Shown here: piece by piece, positions 19,910 to 30,647 of the stretch | Layout of the letters: each line of letters opens with the position of its first letter | Position numbering within the stretch: position 1 is the first letter of the stretch | DNA from: Bifidobacterium sp. ESL0784 | Lineage (GTDB): Bacteria; Actinomycetota; Actinomycetes; Actinomycetales; Bifidobacteriaceae | Assembly: GCF_029433295.1 (NCBI RefSeq) | Contig: NZ_JAQTHV010000001.1 | Span: 620,001-684,000, forward strand | Direction: 5' to 3' | DNA length: 64,000 nucleotides | Translations under genes and position numbers: made by a program | Notes under the pieces: generated by a model | Database searches by the model: none | Told to the model about the DNA's origin: nothing | Seen by the model: only the letters and a program-made list of their open reading frames with translations

Positions 19910-20128
19910 ATGGCTAAAGACGGTGTGATTGAAGTCGAAGGTCAGGTAGTGGAAGCACTGCCGAACGCGATGTTTCGCGTCGAACTTGAAAACAAGCACA
20001 TCGTGCTGGCCACGATTTCGGGCAAGATGCGCAAGAATTATATTCGTATCCTCCCGCAGGACCGTGTGGTCCTTGAAATGAGCCCTTACGACCTGAACCG
20101 CGGCCGTATTACGTACCGTTATAAGTAA
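19910..20128 (+). CDS. infA: Translation initiation factor IF-1
   Basis: 72 residues, OB fold, A-site binding during initiation. [19 protein letters not shown] start and [15 protein letters not shown] end are typical. The ATG at 19910 is preferred over an in-frame ATG 9 nt upstream because it gives the family start. Opens the alpha-type block. Confidence 0.97.
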   Translation: MAKDGVIEVEGQVVEALPNAMFRVELENKHIVLATISGKMRKNYIRILPQDRVVLEMSPYDLNRGRITYRYK

Positions 20129-20148
20129 AGGTACAGAAAAGGAAAACC

Positions 20149-20262
20149 ATGAAGGTCAGCCCTAGTGTGAAGAGGATCTGCGAGAATTGCCGTGTGATCC
20201 GTCGTCACGGTCGCGTCATGGTGATCTGCTCCAACCCGCGCCATAAGCAGCGTCAAGGCTGA
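20149..20262 (+). CDS. rpmJ: 50S ribosomal protein L36 (bL36), zinc-ligand form
   Basis: 37 residues, [19 protein letters not shown], then [11 protein letters not shown]. CxxC plus C and H supply the zinc ligands. SD AAAAGGAAAACC. 20 nt after infA. Confidence 0.97.
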   Translation: MKVSPSVKRICENCRVIRRHGRVMVICSNPRHKQRQG

Positions 20263-20386
20263 GCGGAAAACCTCCGACCAGAAAAGGTACTGAGTCGCAG
20301 CATTTAGCTGAACCCCGGGTACGTAGGCCCGAGCCGGGAAACCGGGTGACTTGGTACAAACCTACGGAAACATAGAAGGAATCGCA
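20263..20386 (+). promoter_or_regulatory. Structured leader before rpsM
   Basis: 124 nt with CGTAGG (about 20321-20326) able to pair with CCTACG (about 20361-20366) and an inner CCGGGAAACCGG stem. In E. coli the rpsM leader binds S4. Here rpsD is missing from the operon, so the ligand, if any, is unknown. Confidence 0.4.
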
Positions 20387-20764
20387 ATGGCACGTCTTGC
20401 CGGAGTCGACATCCCCAATGAGAAGCGCATCGAGATCGCCCTCACCTATATCTTTGGTGTCGGTCGTACTCGCGCGAAGGAAACGCTTGCCGCAACCGGT
20501 GTGAATCCGGATACCCGCGTCAAGGATCTGAGCGACGAGCAGCTTATTACGCTGCGTGACTATCTTGAGGCCAACTACAAGATTGAAGGCGATCTGCGTC
20601 GTGAAGTCGATGCGGATATTCGTCGTAAGATTCAGATCAACTGCTATCAGGGCCAGCGTCACCGCCATGGTCTGCCTGTGCGCGGTCAGCGCACCAAGAC
20701 CAACGCACGTACCCGCAAGGGTCCGAAGCGTACCGTCGCTGGAAAGAAAAAGGCCGTCAAGTAA
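20387..20764 (+). CDS. rpsM: 30S ribosomal protein S13 (uS13)
   Basis: 125 residues. [20 protein letters not shown] start; helix-two-turn-helix region [14 protein letters not shown]-terminal [18 protein letters not shown]. Head protein bridging to L5. Confidence 0.98.
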   Translation: MARLAGVDIPNEKRIEIALTYIFGVGRTRAKETLAATGVNPDTRVKDLSDEQLITLRDYLEANYKIEGDLRREVDADIRRKIQINCYQGQRHRHGLPVRGQRTKTNARTRKGPKRTVAGKKKAVK

Positions 20765-20866
20765 GGCCTAAGCAGTTATGAAGAGGGACGGGGCGTCGCT
20801 TGTGGTTTGCAGCGTTCCAGGCTCTTCGTGACGTAGGAATCATTCGTAATTAGGAAACGAGGATCA

Positions 20867-21265
20867 ATGGCAGCTGCAAAGCAAGCCGCGCGCAAGCCGC
20901 GTCGCCGTGACCGCAAGTCGGTACCGGTCGGGCAGGCGCACATCAAGTCCACTTTCAATAACACCATCATCTCCATCACGGATCCCTCGGGCGCAGTCGT
21001 GGCCTGGGCTTCCGGTGGCGATGTCGGTTTCAAGGGCTCACGTAAGTCCACCCCCTACGCTGCAGGCATGGCCGCTGAGTCCGCCGCCCGCAAGGCGCAG
21101 GAGCATGGCGTCAAGAAGGTTGACGTCTACGTCAAGGGTCCGGGTAGCGGTCGTGAAACCGCCATCCGCTCCCTGCAGTCCGCAGGTCTTGAGGTCGGTT
21201 CCATCACCGATGTCACCCCGCAGGCCCATAACGGTGTGCGCCCTCCGAAGCGCCGTCGCGTCTGA
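20867..21265 (+). CDS. rpsK: 30S ribosomal protein S11 (uS11)
   Basis: 132 residues. [18 protein letters not shown] and [18 protein letters not shown] are family signatures. Platform protein. 102 nt separate it from rpsM; rpoA follows after 79 nt with no rpsD between. Confidence 0.98.
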   Translation: MAAAKQAARKPRRRDRKSVPVGQAHIKSTFNNTIISITDPSGAVVAWASGGDVGFKGSRKSTPYAAGMAAESAARKAQEHGVKKVDVYVKGPGSGRETAIRSLQSAGLEVGSITDVTPQAHNGVRPPKRRRV

Positions 21266-21344
21266 AGCACTTCATTTAACCATCCGTCCAACCCGCTTAT
21301 GACCAGTGAGTGCACCACCGATCAGAAGCTGAAAGGATAACACA

Positions 21345-22340
21345 GTGCTTATTGCACAGCGTCCGCAACTTACTGAGGAATCACTGAATCCGCAGCGTTC
21401 TCGCTTTACCATCGAGCCGCTCGAGCCTGGATTCGGCTATACGCTCGGTAATTCGTTGCGTCGTACTCTGTTGAGCTCCATTCCCGGAGCGGCAGTTACT
21501 TCGGTGCGTATCTCCGGTGCCTTGCACGAGTTCACCACTCTGCCTGGTGTCGAGGAGGATGTCACCGAGATCCTGCTCAATATCAAGGGAATCGTGCTCA
21601 CTAGCGAATATGACGAACCGGTTGTCATGTATCTGCGTAAAAGCGGCAAGGGCGAGGCCACCGCGGGGGACATCACCCCTCCGGCCGGCGTCACCATCGC
21701 CAACCCGGATATGCACATCGCCACCCTCGCCGATGACGGCGAACTCGAGATCGAGTTCACTGTCGAGCGCGGCCGCGGCTATGTTCCGGCACAGATGAAC
21801 AAGCAGGACGGCGACGAGATTGGCCGCATTCCGGTCGACTCCATCTATTCGCCTGTTCTTAAGGTGAGCTACAAGGTCGAGGCAACCCGCGTGGAACAGC
21901 GCACGGACTTCGACAAGCTCATTCTCGATGTGGAGACCAAGCCGGCGATTTCGCCGCGCGATGCCGTCGCATCCGCCGGTTCCACTCTGGTTGAGCTCTT
22001 CGGCCTGTGCCGTGAACTCAATACGCAAGCGGAAGGTGTCGAGGTCGGCCCGGCTCCGGTTGAGGAAGAAGTCAACCCGGAGATGTCGATTCCGATCGAG
22101 GAACTCAATCTCACCCAGCGCAGCTACAACTGCCTGAAGCGTGAAGGTATCCACACCGTCGGTGAATTGGTGTCCCACACCGAGCAGGATCTGCTCGACA
22201 TCCGTAATTTCGGTATGAAGTCGATCGATGAGGTCAAGGAGAAGCTCGAAAGCATGGGTCTCTCGCTGAAGGCCTCGCCGCTGGGCTTCGATACCAACAA
22301 CCTTGAAGGTGGCACTTTCTTCTCGCCCGAAGACGAGTAA
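21345..22340 (+). CDS. rpoA: DNA-directed RNA polymerase alpha subunit
   Basis: 331 residues, GTG start after AAAGGATAACACA. N-terminal dimerisation domain with [21 protein letters not shown]-terminal domain (about 245-310, [19 protein letters not shown] and [15 protein letters not shown]) contacts UP elements and activators. Confidence 0.98.
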   Translation: MLIAQRPQLTEESLNPQRSRFTIEPLEPGFGYTLGNSLRRTLLSSIPGAAVTSVRISGALHEFTTLPGVEEDVTEILLNIKGIVLTSEYDEPVVMYLRKSGKGEATAGDITPPAGVTIANPDMHIATLADDGELEIEFTVERGRGYVPAQMNKQDGDEIGRIPVDSIYSPVLKVSYKVEATRVEQRTDFDKLILDVETKPAISPRDAVASAGSTLVELFGLCRELNTQAEGVEVGPAPVEEEVNPEMSIPIEELNLTQRSYNCLKREGIHTVGELVSHTEQDLLDIRNFGMKSIDEVKEKLESMGLSLKASPLGFDTNNLEGGTFFSPEDE

Positions 22341-22441
22341 GAGTATATAGCGCCAACTTCATTTTAAGCTTCGGTATCCGTTCGGATGTTCGGGCGTATG
22401 CCCACCTGGACAGTATAAAACCGGGGCGTTAAGGAGTAATA

Positions 22442-23128
22442 ATGCCTACACCTAGAAAAGGGCCGCACCTGGCTTCAAGCCCGGCTCATGAGCGTCTGAT
22501 GCTCGCGAACATGGCGACCAGCCTGTTCGAGCACGGCCGCATCGTCACCACATTGCCGAAGGCCAAGCGCCTGCGCCCTGTGGCCGAGCGCCTCATTACC
22601 TTCGCCAAGCGCGGGGATTTGGCCAGCCGCCGTCGCGTGATGCGCGTCATCCGCAACAAGTCTATCGTGCACAAGCTTTTCACCGAGATTGCCGAGCAGA
22701 TGCAGCAGCGTGAGGGTGGCTACACCCGCATCGTCAAGATTGCCCCGTCCAAGGGCAACAACGCGCCGCGCGCCATCATCGAGCTCGTCACCGAGCCAGT
22801 CAGCGCCAAGGAATCCGTGGTCAAGGAAGCTGAAGCCTCTGCCGCCGTTGCCGCTGATAAGGCCGCGGTCGAAGAAGCCGAAGCCAAGGTCCAGAAGGAC
22901 ACCGCTGAGACCGCCAAGACCAAGACGGACAAGGCTGTGGACGTTGCCGAAGCCAAGGAGACTGAGGTCAACGCCGATGTCGCCGCGGACAAGGCCGAGG
23001 TCAAGAAGACCGAAGCGAAGGATGTCGATGAGGAAGCCAAGAAGGCTGCGAAGGCCAAGAAGCCCGCTGCCAAGAAGGCTCCTGCGAAGAAGTCTGCCGC
23101 CAAGAAGGCTGACAAGGAAGAGAAGTGA
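22442..23128 (+). CDS. rplQ: 50S ribosomal protein L17 (bL17) with long Ala/Lys tail
   Basis: 228 residues. The L17 core is residues 1-120 ([37 protein letters not shown]). The remaining 108 residues are a charged Ala/Lys/Glu-rich tail ending in repeated [16 protein letters not shown] units, similar to histone-like tails. SD TAAGGAGTAAT. A terminator follows. Confidence 0.97.
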   Translation: MPTPRKGPHLASSPAHERLMLANMATSLFEHGRIVTTLPKAKRLRPVAERLITFAKRGDLASRRRVMRVIRNKSIVHKLFTEIAEQMQQREGGYTRIVKIAPSKGNNAPRAIIELVTEPVSAKESVVKEAEASAAVAADKAAVEEAEAKVQKDTAETAKTKTDKAVDVAEAKETEVNADVAADKAEVKKTEAKDVDEEAKKAAKAKKPAAKKAPAKKSAAKKADKEEK

Positions 23129-23155
23129 GTCGTTAGATTCGCGCAATATCTTATA

Positions 23156-23191
23156 CGAGAAGGTCGGAGATGCAAGTCTCCGGCCTTCTCG
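23156..23191 (+). terminator. Terminator of the alpha block
   Basis: 15-bp stem, 23156-23170 with 23177-23191, one wobble, 6-nt loop. No strong U-tract. The following 23192-23437 holds a reverse copy of the GCGATG repeat core (23372-23386) and no gene. Confidence 0.65.
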
Positions 23192-23437
23192 CATATGTGG
23201 TTCGGGTTTCCGGTGCCCAGCCAGTGCATGGTCTGGTTTGTGCTGCTTGCTGGCCGATGGCCGATAGCCGATGAAGATGCGCGGGAAATCAGGCTTTCTC
23301 ATGCGTTTCCATGATTTTTGTCGCCTGTTCAATCGAATATGCTGGCGAACTCGCGATTTTGTGGTGATTTTCCTGATTTCCATCGCATCTTTGATTCAGG
23401 AGTTTTGCAAACCAGTGAGGCACGTATACTGGCAACG

Positions 23438-24424
23438 ATGAGACTACGAATTGACTTGGCGTACGACGGCGGCGGTTTTCATGGCTGGGCGAAACAGCCC
23501 GGCCTGCGTACCGTGCAAGGGACCGTCGAGAGTGCTTTACAGACCGTCCTGCGTGTGCCGGCTGACGATGCCGTCGAACCGTTGCGGCTGGTGGTCGCGG
23601 GTCGCACCGATACAGGCGTGCATGCCGTTCACCAGGTCTGCCACTTGGATGTGGGGGAGCAGACGCTTCAGCGTTGCGTGGGACATATGGATGTGTCGCC
23701 CGTTGAAGCGTTGCGCCGTCGCCTGGTTCATGATTTGCCGGATGATGTCTCTCTGCATGATGTCAGGGTGGCCCCGGTTGGTTTCGACGCGCGGTTCTCT
23801 GCCTTGCAACGTACGTATGTTTACCGTATTTCCGATGGAGACAGGCCAGTCGATCCTAGGCTGCGTGGTTTCGTACTCAACGTCGAGGATATGCTCGATG
23901 TCTACGCGATGAACGAGGCTGCTGCGATGACCCTCGGTTTGCACGATTTCGGTTCCTTTGCCACCCCGAACCCCGGCGGCACCACGATCCGCGAGGTTAA
24001 GCAAGCCGTATGGAAACGTGTACCGGTGACGGATATGTTCGGATATGTCGGAACCGAAAAAGGAACGAAAGATATCGATTCCAATGAGACGTCAAGTGCT
24101 GCTAGGGAAACCGCTGCCAACAACTCAACGAATACGGGTTATTTTGTTCCATCCTTGGAATCCGGATTGGTCTGTTTCATGATTGTGGCCGACGCCTTCG
24201 CACACAATATGGTGCGCTCGCTGGTCAACGCGTGCGTGCAGGTAGGGCGGCATCGTAAGTCGCTGGAGTGGTTTGCTCAGAAGATGAAGAATCCGGTTCG
24301 TGAAGGCTCGACCGGCCCGATAGCTGCCTGTGGCTTGACACTCGAACACGTCGCCTACCCGGCAGAAACCGAGCTGGCGAGCCGTGCCGCGTCGATTCGC
24401 GCCCGTCGTACGTTGCCGGAATGA
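23438..24424 (+). CDS. truA: tRNA pseudouridine synthase A
   Basis: 328 residues; modifies U38-U40 of the tRNA anticodon stem. Catalytic Asp in AGRTDTGVHAVHQVCHLD, then LHDFGSFATPNPGG. The ATG at 23438 gives the family start MRLRIDLAYDGGGFHGW; longer reading has no SD. An insert of about 35 residues (GTEKGTKDIDSNETSSAARE) before the last beta strands makes it larger than the E. coli enzyme. Follows rplQ as in many Actinobacteria. Confidence 0.95.
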   Translation: MRLRIDLAYDGGGFHGWAKQPGLRTVQGTVESALQTVLRVPADDAVEPLRLVVAGRTDTGVHAVHQVCHLDVGEQTLQRCVGHMDVSPVEALRRRLVHDLPDDVSLHDVRVAPVGFDARFSALQRTYVYRISDGDRPVDPRLRGFVLNVEDMLDVYAMNEAAAMTLGLHDFGSFATPNPGGTTIREVKQAVWKRVPVTDMFGYVGTEKGTKDIDSNETSSAARETAANNSTNTGYFVPSLESGLVCFMIVADAFAHNMVRSLVNACVQVGRHRKSLEWFAQKMKNPVREGSTGPIAACGLTLEHVAYPAETELASRAASIRARRTLPE

Positions 24425-24498
24425 TGATTCCGCCACGCCCGGTTGCGGTGGTTGGCACGTTGTCTTATACTAGAAAAGTTGCGTTTCTCGTAGCATAT

Positions 24499-24583
24499 GG
24501 ATAAGTGTCCGAGCGGTCTAAGGAGCACGCCTCGAAAGCGTGTGAGGAGAAATCCTCCGCGAGTTCGAATCTCGCCTTATCCG
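24499..24583 (+). tRNA. tRNA-Ser(CGA)
   Basis: 85-nt class II tRNA. Acceptor GGATAAG/CTTATCC, anticodon CGA in CCTCGAAAG, long variable arm TGAGGAGAAATCCTCC, T-loop GTTCGAAT. Reads UCG. CCA is not encoded. Confidence 0.95.
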
Positions 24584-24589
24584 CCTTAA

Positions 24590-24620
24590 GCCTCTGGAAT
24601 TTCGGTTCCGGAGGCGTTTT
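24590..24620 (+). terminator. Terminator of tRNA-Ser(CGA)
   Basis: GCCTCTGGAA (24590-24599) with TTCCGGAGGC (24606-24615), then GTTTT. Confidence 0.85.
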
Positions 24621-24651
24621 CATATCTTCATCAGTTCCAAAGCATCCAAAT

Positions 24652-25563
24652 CTACTCATATAATGCGGCGTCGAAGGCCGGATAGCCTAGGGACAATGCG
24701 AAATAAATGCGCGAAGAGATGAGATCGGCAAGCACCGCCAGCGTTTTGCCGCTGCTTTCGGTTTTTTGATTTTGGGATGAATTGTCATTGCCGACAGAGG
24801 AATCATCGCTTTTTGATACCGGCAACGCCCGCGAGAGTGCGGCGAGCGATTCGCGAGCGCAATTCATCTCGGAGACGGCGACGGTGGAAGCCTGCAAACC
24901 GGTGCTCGGGTCGGTGATGGTGTTGGGATGAGCGATGAGGTTGGCTACGTCGTAAACCTTTTCACGCGGGTCGTTGGGTGCGGCGGTGACGTCAGCGTCT
25001 TTGATTTCAAGTGAGATAAGGCGTGAGGCGACGGCCTTGTGATCATCGCTTAATTGCAGGGTTGCATTGCCCGCGCCTTTGGCTGCGAGGATCTGGATTT
25101 CAAAGCCCGCCCTGTCTTCAGCCAAAGCCATGGAGGCAAGTGTGTCGTTGCTCACACGCAAGGCGAAGATATTATCGAGATTGGCCAGCGCTGGATTGGG
25201 TTGTGTCGCAGTGGCTCCAACCAACACAGAAAGGTTGTGCTGCAGCCATTGCATCTGTGCGCTTTTCATGGTGTATACACTAAATTGCGAGGGGCACAGC
25301 GTGGCTGCTTCGCGCCAGGATTTTACGGCGTTGCCGGCGGATAGGTAACGGTCGATGAACGGGTTGCCTGTGGTGGTGTGCGAGGTGGCCGAAACAGCGT
25401 TGGTATACGCGGTTTTGCAAGGGCCTGCGGACTCGACGGGAGACTCGATTCTCGGTGCGTTGCAAGCCGCGAGAGGCACGATAAAAGCTGCGATCACAAC
25501 TCCTGGAAAGACACGCCGTCCTAGGAAATTGCGCAAAGAGGAAAAAATACGACGTGTCTGCAT
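24652..25563 (-). CDS. Putative lipoprotein of unknown function
   Basis: 303 residues. N terminus MQTRRIFSSLRNFLGRR, a hydrophobic stretch, and lipobox LAAC with C34 as lipidation site. The rest is mostly helical and soluble, with three cysteines besides the lipobox one near the start of the mature domain and in EMNCARE. A Ser/Asp-rich stretch (SKSDDSSVGNDNSSQNQK) near residue 260 precedes the last helix. I recognise no family. Transcribed against its neighbours, convergent to the tRNA and divergent from nusA across an 83-nt gap. Confidence 0.8.
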   Translation of the reverse strand: MQTRRIFSSLRNFLGRRVFPGVVIAAFIVPLAACNAPRIESPVESAGPCKTAYTNAVSATSHTTTGNPFIDRYLSAGNAVKSWREAATLCPSQFSVYTMKSAQMQWLQHNLSVLVGATATQPNPALANLDNIFALRVSNDTLASMALAEDRAGFEIQILAAKGAGNATLQLSDDHKAVASRLISLEIKDADVTAAPNDPREKVYDVANLIAHPNTITDPSTGLQASTVAVSEMNCARESLAALSRALPVSKSDDSSVGNDNSSQNQKTESSGKTLAVLADLISSRIYFALSLGYPAFDAALYE

Positions 25564-25646
25564 AAAACACTAGAATACTGAATGATTATGACTTAATGGG
25601 GCTAGAAAAGCTCGACAGATAATTTCATATAGGAGGTCTTGCGACC

Positions 25647-26714
25647 ATGGAACTGGACCTGACAGGTATTCATCAGCTCGCGGCGGGGCAGGGGATCGAT
25701 TCTGAAACACTTGACAACGCACTTTCCGAAGCGTTGCTATTGGCTTACAGCAAAACACCACATGCGGCGAAGCACGCCCGCGTCGAACTCGACGACCGCG
25801 CCGGCACCTTCACCATCTGGGCTCGCGACGAAAAGCCCGTGGAACCCACCGAAGAGGACCCGCATCCGCGTCCGGAACTCGGCGAGGAATACGACGACAC
25901 CCCGCATGATTTCGGGCGTCTGGCGGCTTCCACGGCCCGTCAGGTGATTCGCCAGCTCTTCCGTGATGCGGAGGACGAGCGTGTGCTCGGTGCCTTCGCC
26001 GGCCAGAAGGGCAAGCTCATCACCGGCGTCATCCAGCAGGATACGAAGGATCCGGCCAACGTACATGTCGCCGTGGGCGATGTTGAGGCCATCCTGCCAA
26101 AGCGCGAGCAGGTGCCGGGCGAACATTACCGTCACGGCGACCGTCTGCGTGTCTATGTCGTTACCGTCGGCCGTGGCCTGAAGGGCCCGGAAATCGTCGT
26201 GTCCCGATCGCATCCGGAACTCGTGCGCAAGCTTTTCGAACGTGAGGTGCCGGAGCTCGTATCCGGAGCGGTTTCCATCATGGCCATCGCTCGTGAGGCC
26301 GGTGCCCGCACCAAGATCGCCGTTCGTGCCAATACAGAAGGCGTCAACCCCAAGGGTGCCCTGATCGGCCCCGGAGGCGCTCGCGTTCGTGCGGTGATGG
26401 AAAATCTTGGTCCTGAGAAGATCGACATCGTCGACTGGTCGAAGGATCCGGCCAAGTTCGTCGGTTCGGCGCTTTCGCCGGCCGTCGCCACCGGCGTCGA
26501 CATCGTCAGCGAGAAGAACAAGACAGCCCTCGCCTATATCCACGATGACCAGCTTTCGCTCGCCATCGGCAAGGAAGGCCAAAACGCCCGTCTTGCCGCC
26601 AAACTCACCGGTTGGAAGATCGGCATCGAGTCCAGCGAAGCGCATGCTGCCGCACAGGCCCAAGCCGCTGCGAAGGCCGCGGAAGATGGCAAAACGGCAG
26701 GAAACGAACAATAG
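25647..26714 (+). CDS. nusA: Transcription termination/antitermination protein NusA
   Basis: 355 residues. N-terminal polymerase-binding domain (1-135), S1 domain (about 137-205), two KH domains (GALIGPGGARVRAVMENLG and LAIGKEGQNARLAAKLTGWKI). No C-terminal acidic repeats, as usual for Actinobacteria. SD ATAGGAGGTCTTGCGACC. rimP is not upstream, and the small ylxR gene often found between nusA and infB is missing; the 184-nt gap has a TATAGG/CCTATA hairpin (26759-26783). Confidence 0.96.
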   Translation: MELDLTGIHQLAAGQGIDSETLDNALSEALLLAYSKTPHAAKHARVELDDRAGTFTIWARDEKPVEPTEEDPHPRPELGEEYDDTPHDFGRLAASTARQVIRQLFRDAEDERVLGAFAGQKGKLITGVIQQDTKDPANVHVAVGDVEAILPKREQVPGEHYRHGDRLRVYVVTVGRGLKGPEIVVSRSHPELVRKLFEREVPELVSGAVSIMAIAREAGARTKIAVRANTEGVNPKGALIGPGGARVRAVMENLGPEKIDIVDWSKDPAKFVGSALSPAVATGVDIVSEKNKTALAYIHDDQLSLAIGKEGQNARLAAKLTGWKIGIESSEAHAAAQAQAAAKAAEDGKTAGNEQ

Positions 26715-26898
26715 TCTGCAATCCAGCATCACGAGTATGCTGGATAACGATAATCCGAGTATAGGTACGCAGTGTGCCTATACGTCGGTCGGAGACGAGG
26801 TAACACAATCATGGTCGCACGATGAGTCTGGGTAAGCTCGCCGTAACAATACATTGACCGTGCATGTACGCGCGGTCACAATAGTAGGAGAAAACTGA

Positions 26899-29847
26899 GT
26901 GGCAAAACAGCGCGTATATGAACTCGCTAAAGAGTTTGGCGTAGACAGTAAAGCCGTCCTTCAGAAGCTGAAGGATATGGGGGAGTTCGTCAAATCCGCA
27001 TCTTCCACAGTGGAAGCGCCGGTCGTTCGCAAATTGCGGGCCGCGTTCCCGCAAAATAACGATTCCGGGGCAAATAGTGCCCCGGCAAAATCCAAATCTT
27101 CCGCGCACAGCACGAAACCCGGCGCCGCTCATCCACGTCAGGGTGCAAATGCGGCGAAACCGGGCGAGCAGTCTCGCGCGCATTTCCCGGCCAAGCCAGG
27201 TCAAGGCCAGCATCACGAATCTTCTCGTGGCGAGCAGACCCATGGTTCGTCTCATGAGGGCGGCAGCCGCGAATACGAAGGCAACCACAACCGCAATGAG
27301 CACGGCGGACGTGACCACGGACGTCGTCAGGGCGGTATGCCAGGGCCGCGTAACAACCAGCGTTTCAGCGGCAACAACGGCTCTATGAAGCCGGGAGCGA
27401 ACAACCCGCGCAACGGTTCTCCTCGATCCGGCAACGCTGGCGCACAACCGACCCCGCATTCGCAGCATGCCGGTTCCGGGCCTCGTCCCGGTAACAATCC
27501 GTTCAGCCGCAAGCAGGGCATGCATGTGCCCATGCCCAGCGGTATTCCGCGTCCGCATCCCATGGCACGTCCAACGGTCAACAACGGCCGTGGTGGCGGC
27601 CGCAATGGCAATGGCGGAGGCCGTAACGGCGGCCGCGGAGGCTTCCGCAATGGGCGTCCGGAGCAGGGAGCAAGGCCAGGGCAGTGGGGTCACAATCGTC
27701 CCGGCCAGGGCCAAGGCGAATCCCAAGGTCGTGGCGGCAACCGCTTCGGCGGCGGTGCCGGTGGCGGCGGTTACCAGGGCGGTGGTCCGTCCCGCGGCGG
27801 CGGTCGCGGTCGCGGCGGTGCTGCAGGCGCATTCGGTCGTCAGGGCGGCAAGTCCTCGAGGGCCCGTAAGAACAGGCTCGCGAAACGTCGTGATTACGAG
27901 GAGATCAAAGCTCCTACCATCGGCGGCGTACGTATTCCTACCGGCAATGGCAAGGCCATCAAACTGCGTCAAGGCGCAACCCTGGCCGACCTCGCCGAAA
28001 AGATCAATGTCAATCCCGCCGCTTTGGTAACGGTCATGTTCCACTTGGGCGAGATGGTCACGGCCACCCAGTCCCTTGATGAGGCGACCTTCCAGATTCT
28101 GGGCGAGGAAATCGGCTGGAATATCAAGATTGTTTCCGCCGAAGAGGAAGACAAGGAAATCCTCCAGCAGTTCGATATTGATCTGGACGAAGAAGAACTG
28201 CAGGATGACGAGAACCTGAAGCCGCGTCCGCCGGTGGTCACTGTCATGGGCCACGTCGACCACGGCAAGACCCGCCTGCTTGATACCATCCGCAAGACCA
28301 ACGTGTCCGCGCGTGAGGCCGGCGGCATCACCCAGCGTATCGGCGCCTATCAGGTCATGGTCAACCTCGAAGACAAACCGCGTAAGATCACCTTCCTCGA
28401 TACCCCTGGCCACGAGGCGTTCACCGCCATGCGTGCCCGTGGTGCCGAGCTCACCGATATCGCGGTCCTGGTCGTCGCGGCCGATGACGGCGTGATGCCG
28501 CAGACGGTCGAGGCCATCAACCACGCGCAGGCGGCCCATGTGCCGATCGTCGTGGCGGTCAACAAGATCGATGTCCCTGGCGCTAACCCTGAAAAGGTGC
28601 GTGGCCAGCTGGCCGAATTCGGTCTGGTTCCCGAAGAGTACGGCGGCGACACCATGTTCGTCGACATCTCGGCGAAACTCGGCACCAACGTCGACAAGCT
28701 GCTCGAGGCGATTCTTCTGACCGCCGACGCGGAACTCGACCTCAAGGCCAACCCCGACATGGACGCGCGCGGCGCGACCGTCGAGGCAAGGCTCGACAAG
28801 GGCCGTGGTGCCGTGGCGACCGTGCTGGTGCAGCAGGGTACGCTTCATGTGGGCGACGCCATCGTGGCCGGCACTTCATACGGCCGCGTGCGTGCGATGC
28901 TCAACGAGGACGGCAAGCAGATGAAGGCCGCAGAGCCGTCCACGCCTGTTCAGGTGCTTGGTCTGACGAGCGTGCCGAGCGCCGGCGATCTCTTCCTGGT
29001 CGCCCCCGACGACCGCACCGCCCGCCAGATCGCCGAAAAGCGTCAGGCCTCCGAGCGCGCGGCCCAGCTGGCCAAGCGCCGCAAGGTCGTTTCGCTCGAG
29101 AGCTTGAAGGAACAGTTCGCCAAGTCCGAAGTCGACATGCTCAATATCGTCATCAAGGGCGATTCCTCCGGTTCCGTCGAGGCGCTGGAAGATTCCCTGA
29201 TGAAGATCGAGGTGTCCGACGAGGTCGGCATCCAGGTCATCCACCGCGGCGTCGGCGCGATCACCCAGAACGATGTCAACCTGGCAAGCGTGGACAAGGC
29301 CGTCATCATCGGCTTCAACGTCCGCCCGAACCGTCAGGTCGCGGATCTCGCCGAGCGCGAGGGTGTGGAGATCAAGTACTACTCCATCATCTACAAGGCG
29401 ATCGAAGATATCGAAGCGTCCCTCAAGGGCATGCTCAAGCCGGAATACGAAGAGGTCACCACCTCCCATTCCGAGATTCGCCAGATCTTCCGTTCCTCCA
29501 AGTTCGGCAATATCGCCGGCGTCATGGTTCAGGACGGCGAGGTCAAGCGTGGCACCAAGGCGCGCATCCTGCGCAACGGCGTCACCACCGTCAACGATCT
29601 GGAGATCTCCTCGCTGCGTCGTTTCAAGGACGACGTACAGTCCGTCAAGGAAGGCTACGAGGCCGGTATCAACCTGGGCAACTTCAACGACATTCAGGAA
29701 GGCGACATCATCGAGACCTTCGAGATGAAGGAAATCGAACGCAAGGATGTGCAGTCTTCCAAGAAGGATGATTCCGACAAGTCCGACGATGCCAAGGGTG
29801 AGCTCAAGGCTGCCAAGGCTCCGAAGGCCGATTCTAAGAAGAACTGA
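26899..29847 (+). CDS. infB: Translation initiation factor IF-2
   Basis: 982 residues, GTG start after AGTAGGAGAAAACTGA. Short N-terminal IF2N helix bundle ([17 protein letters not shown]). Residues 60-320 are disordered and rich in Gly, Asn, Arg and His (many GGRNGG-like units). Second IF2N-like motif near 350. GTPase domain with GHVDHGKT (about 450-457), DTPGHEAF and NKID. C-terminal beta-barrels and the fMet-tRNA-binding domain follow. Ends with a Lys/Asp-rich tail. Places initiator tRNA on the 30S subunit. Confidence 0.97.
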   Translation: MAKQRVYELAKEFGVDSKAVLQKLKDMGEFVKSASSTVEAPVVRKLRAAFPQNNDSGANSAPAKSKSSAHSTKPGAAHPRQGANAAKPGEQSRAHFPAKPGQGQHHESSRGEQTHGSSHEGGSREYEGNHNRNEHGGRDHGRRQGGMPGPRNNQRFSGNNGSMKPGANNPRNGSPRSGNAGAQPTPHSQHAGSGPRPGNNPFSRKQGMHVPMPSGIPRPHPMARPTVNNGRGGGRNGNGGGRNGGRGGFRNGRPEQGARPGQWGHNRPGQGQGESQGRGGNRFGGGAGGGGYQGGGPSRGGGRGRGGAAGAFGRQGGKSSRARKNRLAKRRDYEEIKAPTIGGVRIPTGNGKAIKLRQGATLADLAEKINVNPAALVTVMFHLGEMVTATQSLDEATFQILGEEIGWNIKIVSAEEEDKEILQQFDIDLDEEELQDDENLKPRPPVVTVMGHVDHGKTRLLDTIRKTNVSAREAGGITQRIGAYQVMVNLEDKPRKITFLDTPGHEAFTAMRARGAELTDIAVLVVAADDGVMPQTVEAINHAQAAHVPIVVAVNKIDVPGANPEKVRGQLAEFGLVPEEYGGDTMFVDISAKLGTNVDKLLEAILLTADAELDLKANPDMDARGATVEARLDKGRGAVATVLVQQGTLHVGDAIVAGTSYGRVRAMLNEDGKQMKAAEPSTPVQVLGLTSVPSAGDLFLVAPDDRTARQIAEKRQASERAAQLAKRRKVVSLESLKEQFAKSEVDMLNIVIKGDSSGSVEALEDSLMKIEVSDEVGIQVIHRGVGAITQNDVNLASVDKAVIIGFNVRPNRQVADLAEREGVEIKYYSIIYKAIEDIEASLKGMLKPEYEEVTTSHSEIRQIFRSSKFGNIAGVMVQDGEVKRGTKARILRNGVTTVNDLEISSLRRFKDDVQSVKEGYEAGINLGNFNDIQEGDIIETFEMKEIERKDVQSSKKDDSDKSDDAKGELKAAKAPKADSKKN

Positions 29848-29973
29848 TTCATCAGGCAGTGAGTTGATTGCCATCTGCAGCGTCATCGCGTTGCGGGTGG
29901 CAATCGCCATATTGTGGCGTCTGTATTATCTTGTGCTTTCGGATGAGTTGGTGTTTAGCCCCTCAGTGCTGGT

Positions 29974-30008
29974 AAACGGACTGTGACGTGAGTCGAAGGT
30001 CCGTTTTC
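29974..30008 (+). terminator. Terminator of infB
   Basis: AAACGGAC (29974-29981) pairs with GTCCGTTT (29999-30006), ending in TTTT. The 317-nt gap 29848-30164 also holds two copies of GTGCTGGTAAA (around 29967 and 30033) and a second GC-rich hairpin near 30040-30080; no gene is seen. Confidence 0.55.
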
Positions 30009-30164
30009 TGACAGGAACATGTAGTAGTGCTGGTAAAACAGACCGTAGTACGGAGTCTGGCTCCGTCTACCAGCAGCATAGTGTTGAATTGGCTGAGAAC
30101 GGGTATTCCCGTCAATCGGTATCATGAAACGTAACAGTTAGAGTAAGTAACAAAAGGAAACGTT

Positions 30165-30647
30165 ATGGCAGGAACCAATCCACGGGCCGCGCGTATCGCG
30201 GCATTGATTCAGCGCGTCATCGCTTCGTCGATGGAACGCACTTTGCACGACAAGCGCTTGAACGGCGTCACTATCACCGACGTGCGCGTCACCGGCGACC
30301 TGCAGATCGCCCGCGTCTACTGGACGCAGCTGGGGCAGGAGGGCAAGGCCGATGGAGAGCGCAAACGTGCCGAACAGGCGCTGAAGCAGGCCACCGGCAG
30401 GCTTCGTTCGCTGGTCGGCGCGAAGGCCGGTCTGCGGCTCACCCCGCAGCTGCAGTTCATCTATGACGAGGTGCCGAGCGAGGCACACGAGATCGAGGAC
30501 ATTCTGGTCACTGCGCGCAAACGCGACGAAGAGATCGACAAGGTCCGCGAAACCGCGAAGTACGCCGGCGACGAGAATCCGTACGTCGAATCCCGCAAGA
30601 AGAAGACCGCCACCGATTTTGAGGATGATGGTGTCAAAGAAGAGTAA
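30165..30647 (+). CDS. rbfA: Ribosome-binding factor A
   Basis: 160 residues, KH-like fold that helps mature the 16S 5' end and cold adaptation. MAGTNPRAARIAALIQRVIASS start, LNGVTITDVRVTGDLQIARVYW core. About 45 charged residues extend the C terminus. SD AAAAGGAAACGTT. Overlaps truB. Confidence 0.95.
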   Translation: MAGTNPRAARIAALIQRVIASSMERTLHDKRLNGVTITDVRVTGDLQIARVYWTQLGQEGKADGERKRAEQALKQATGRLRSLVGAKAGLRLTPQLQFIYDEVPSEAHEIEDILVTARKRDEEIDKVRETAKYAGDENPYVESRKKKTATDFEDDGVKEE

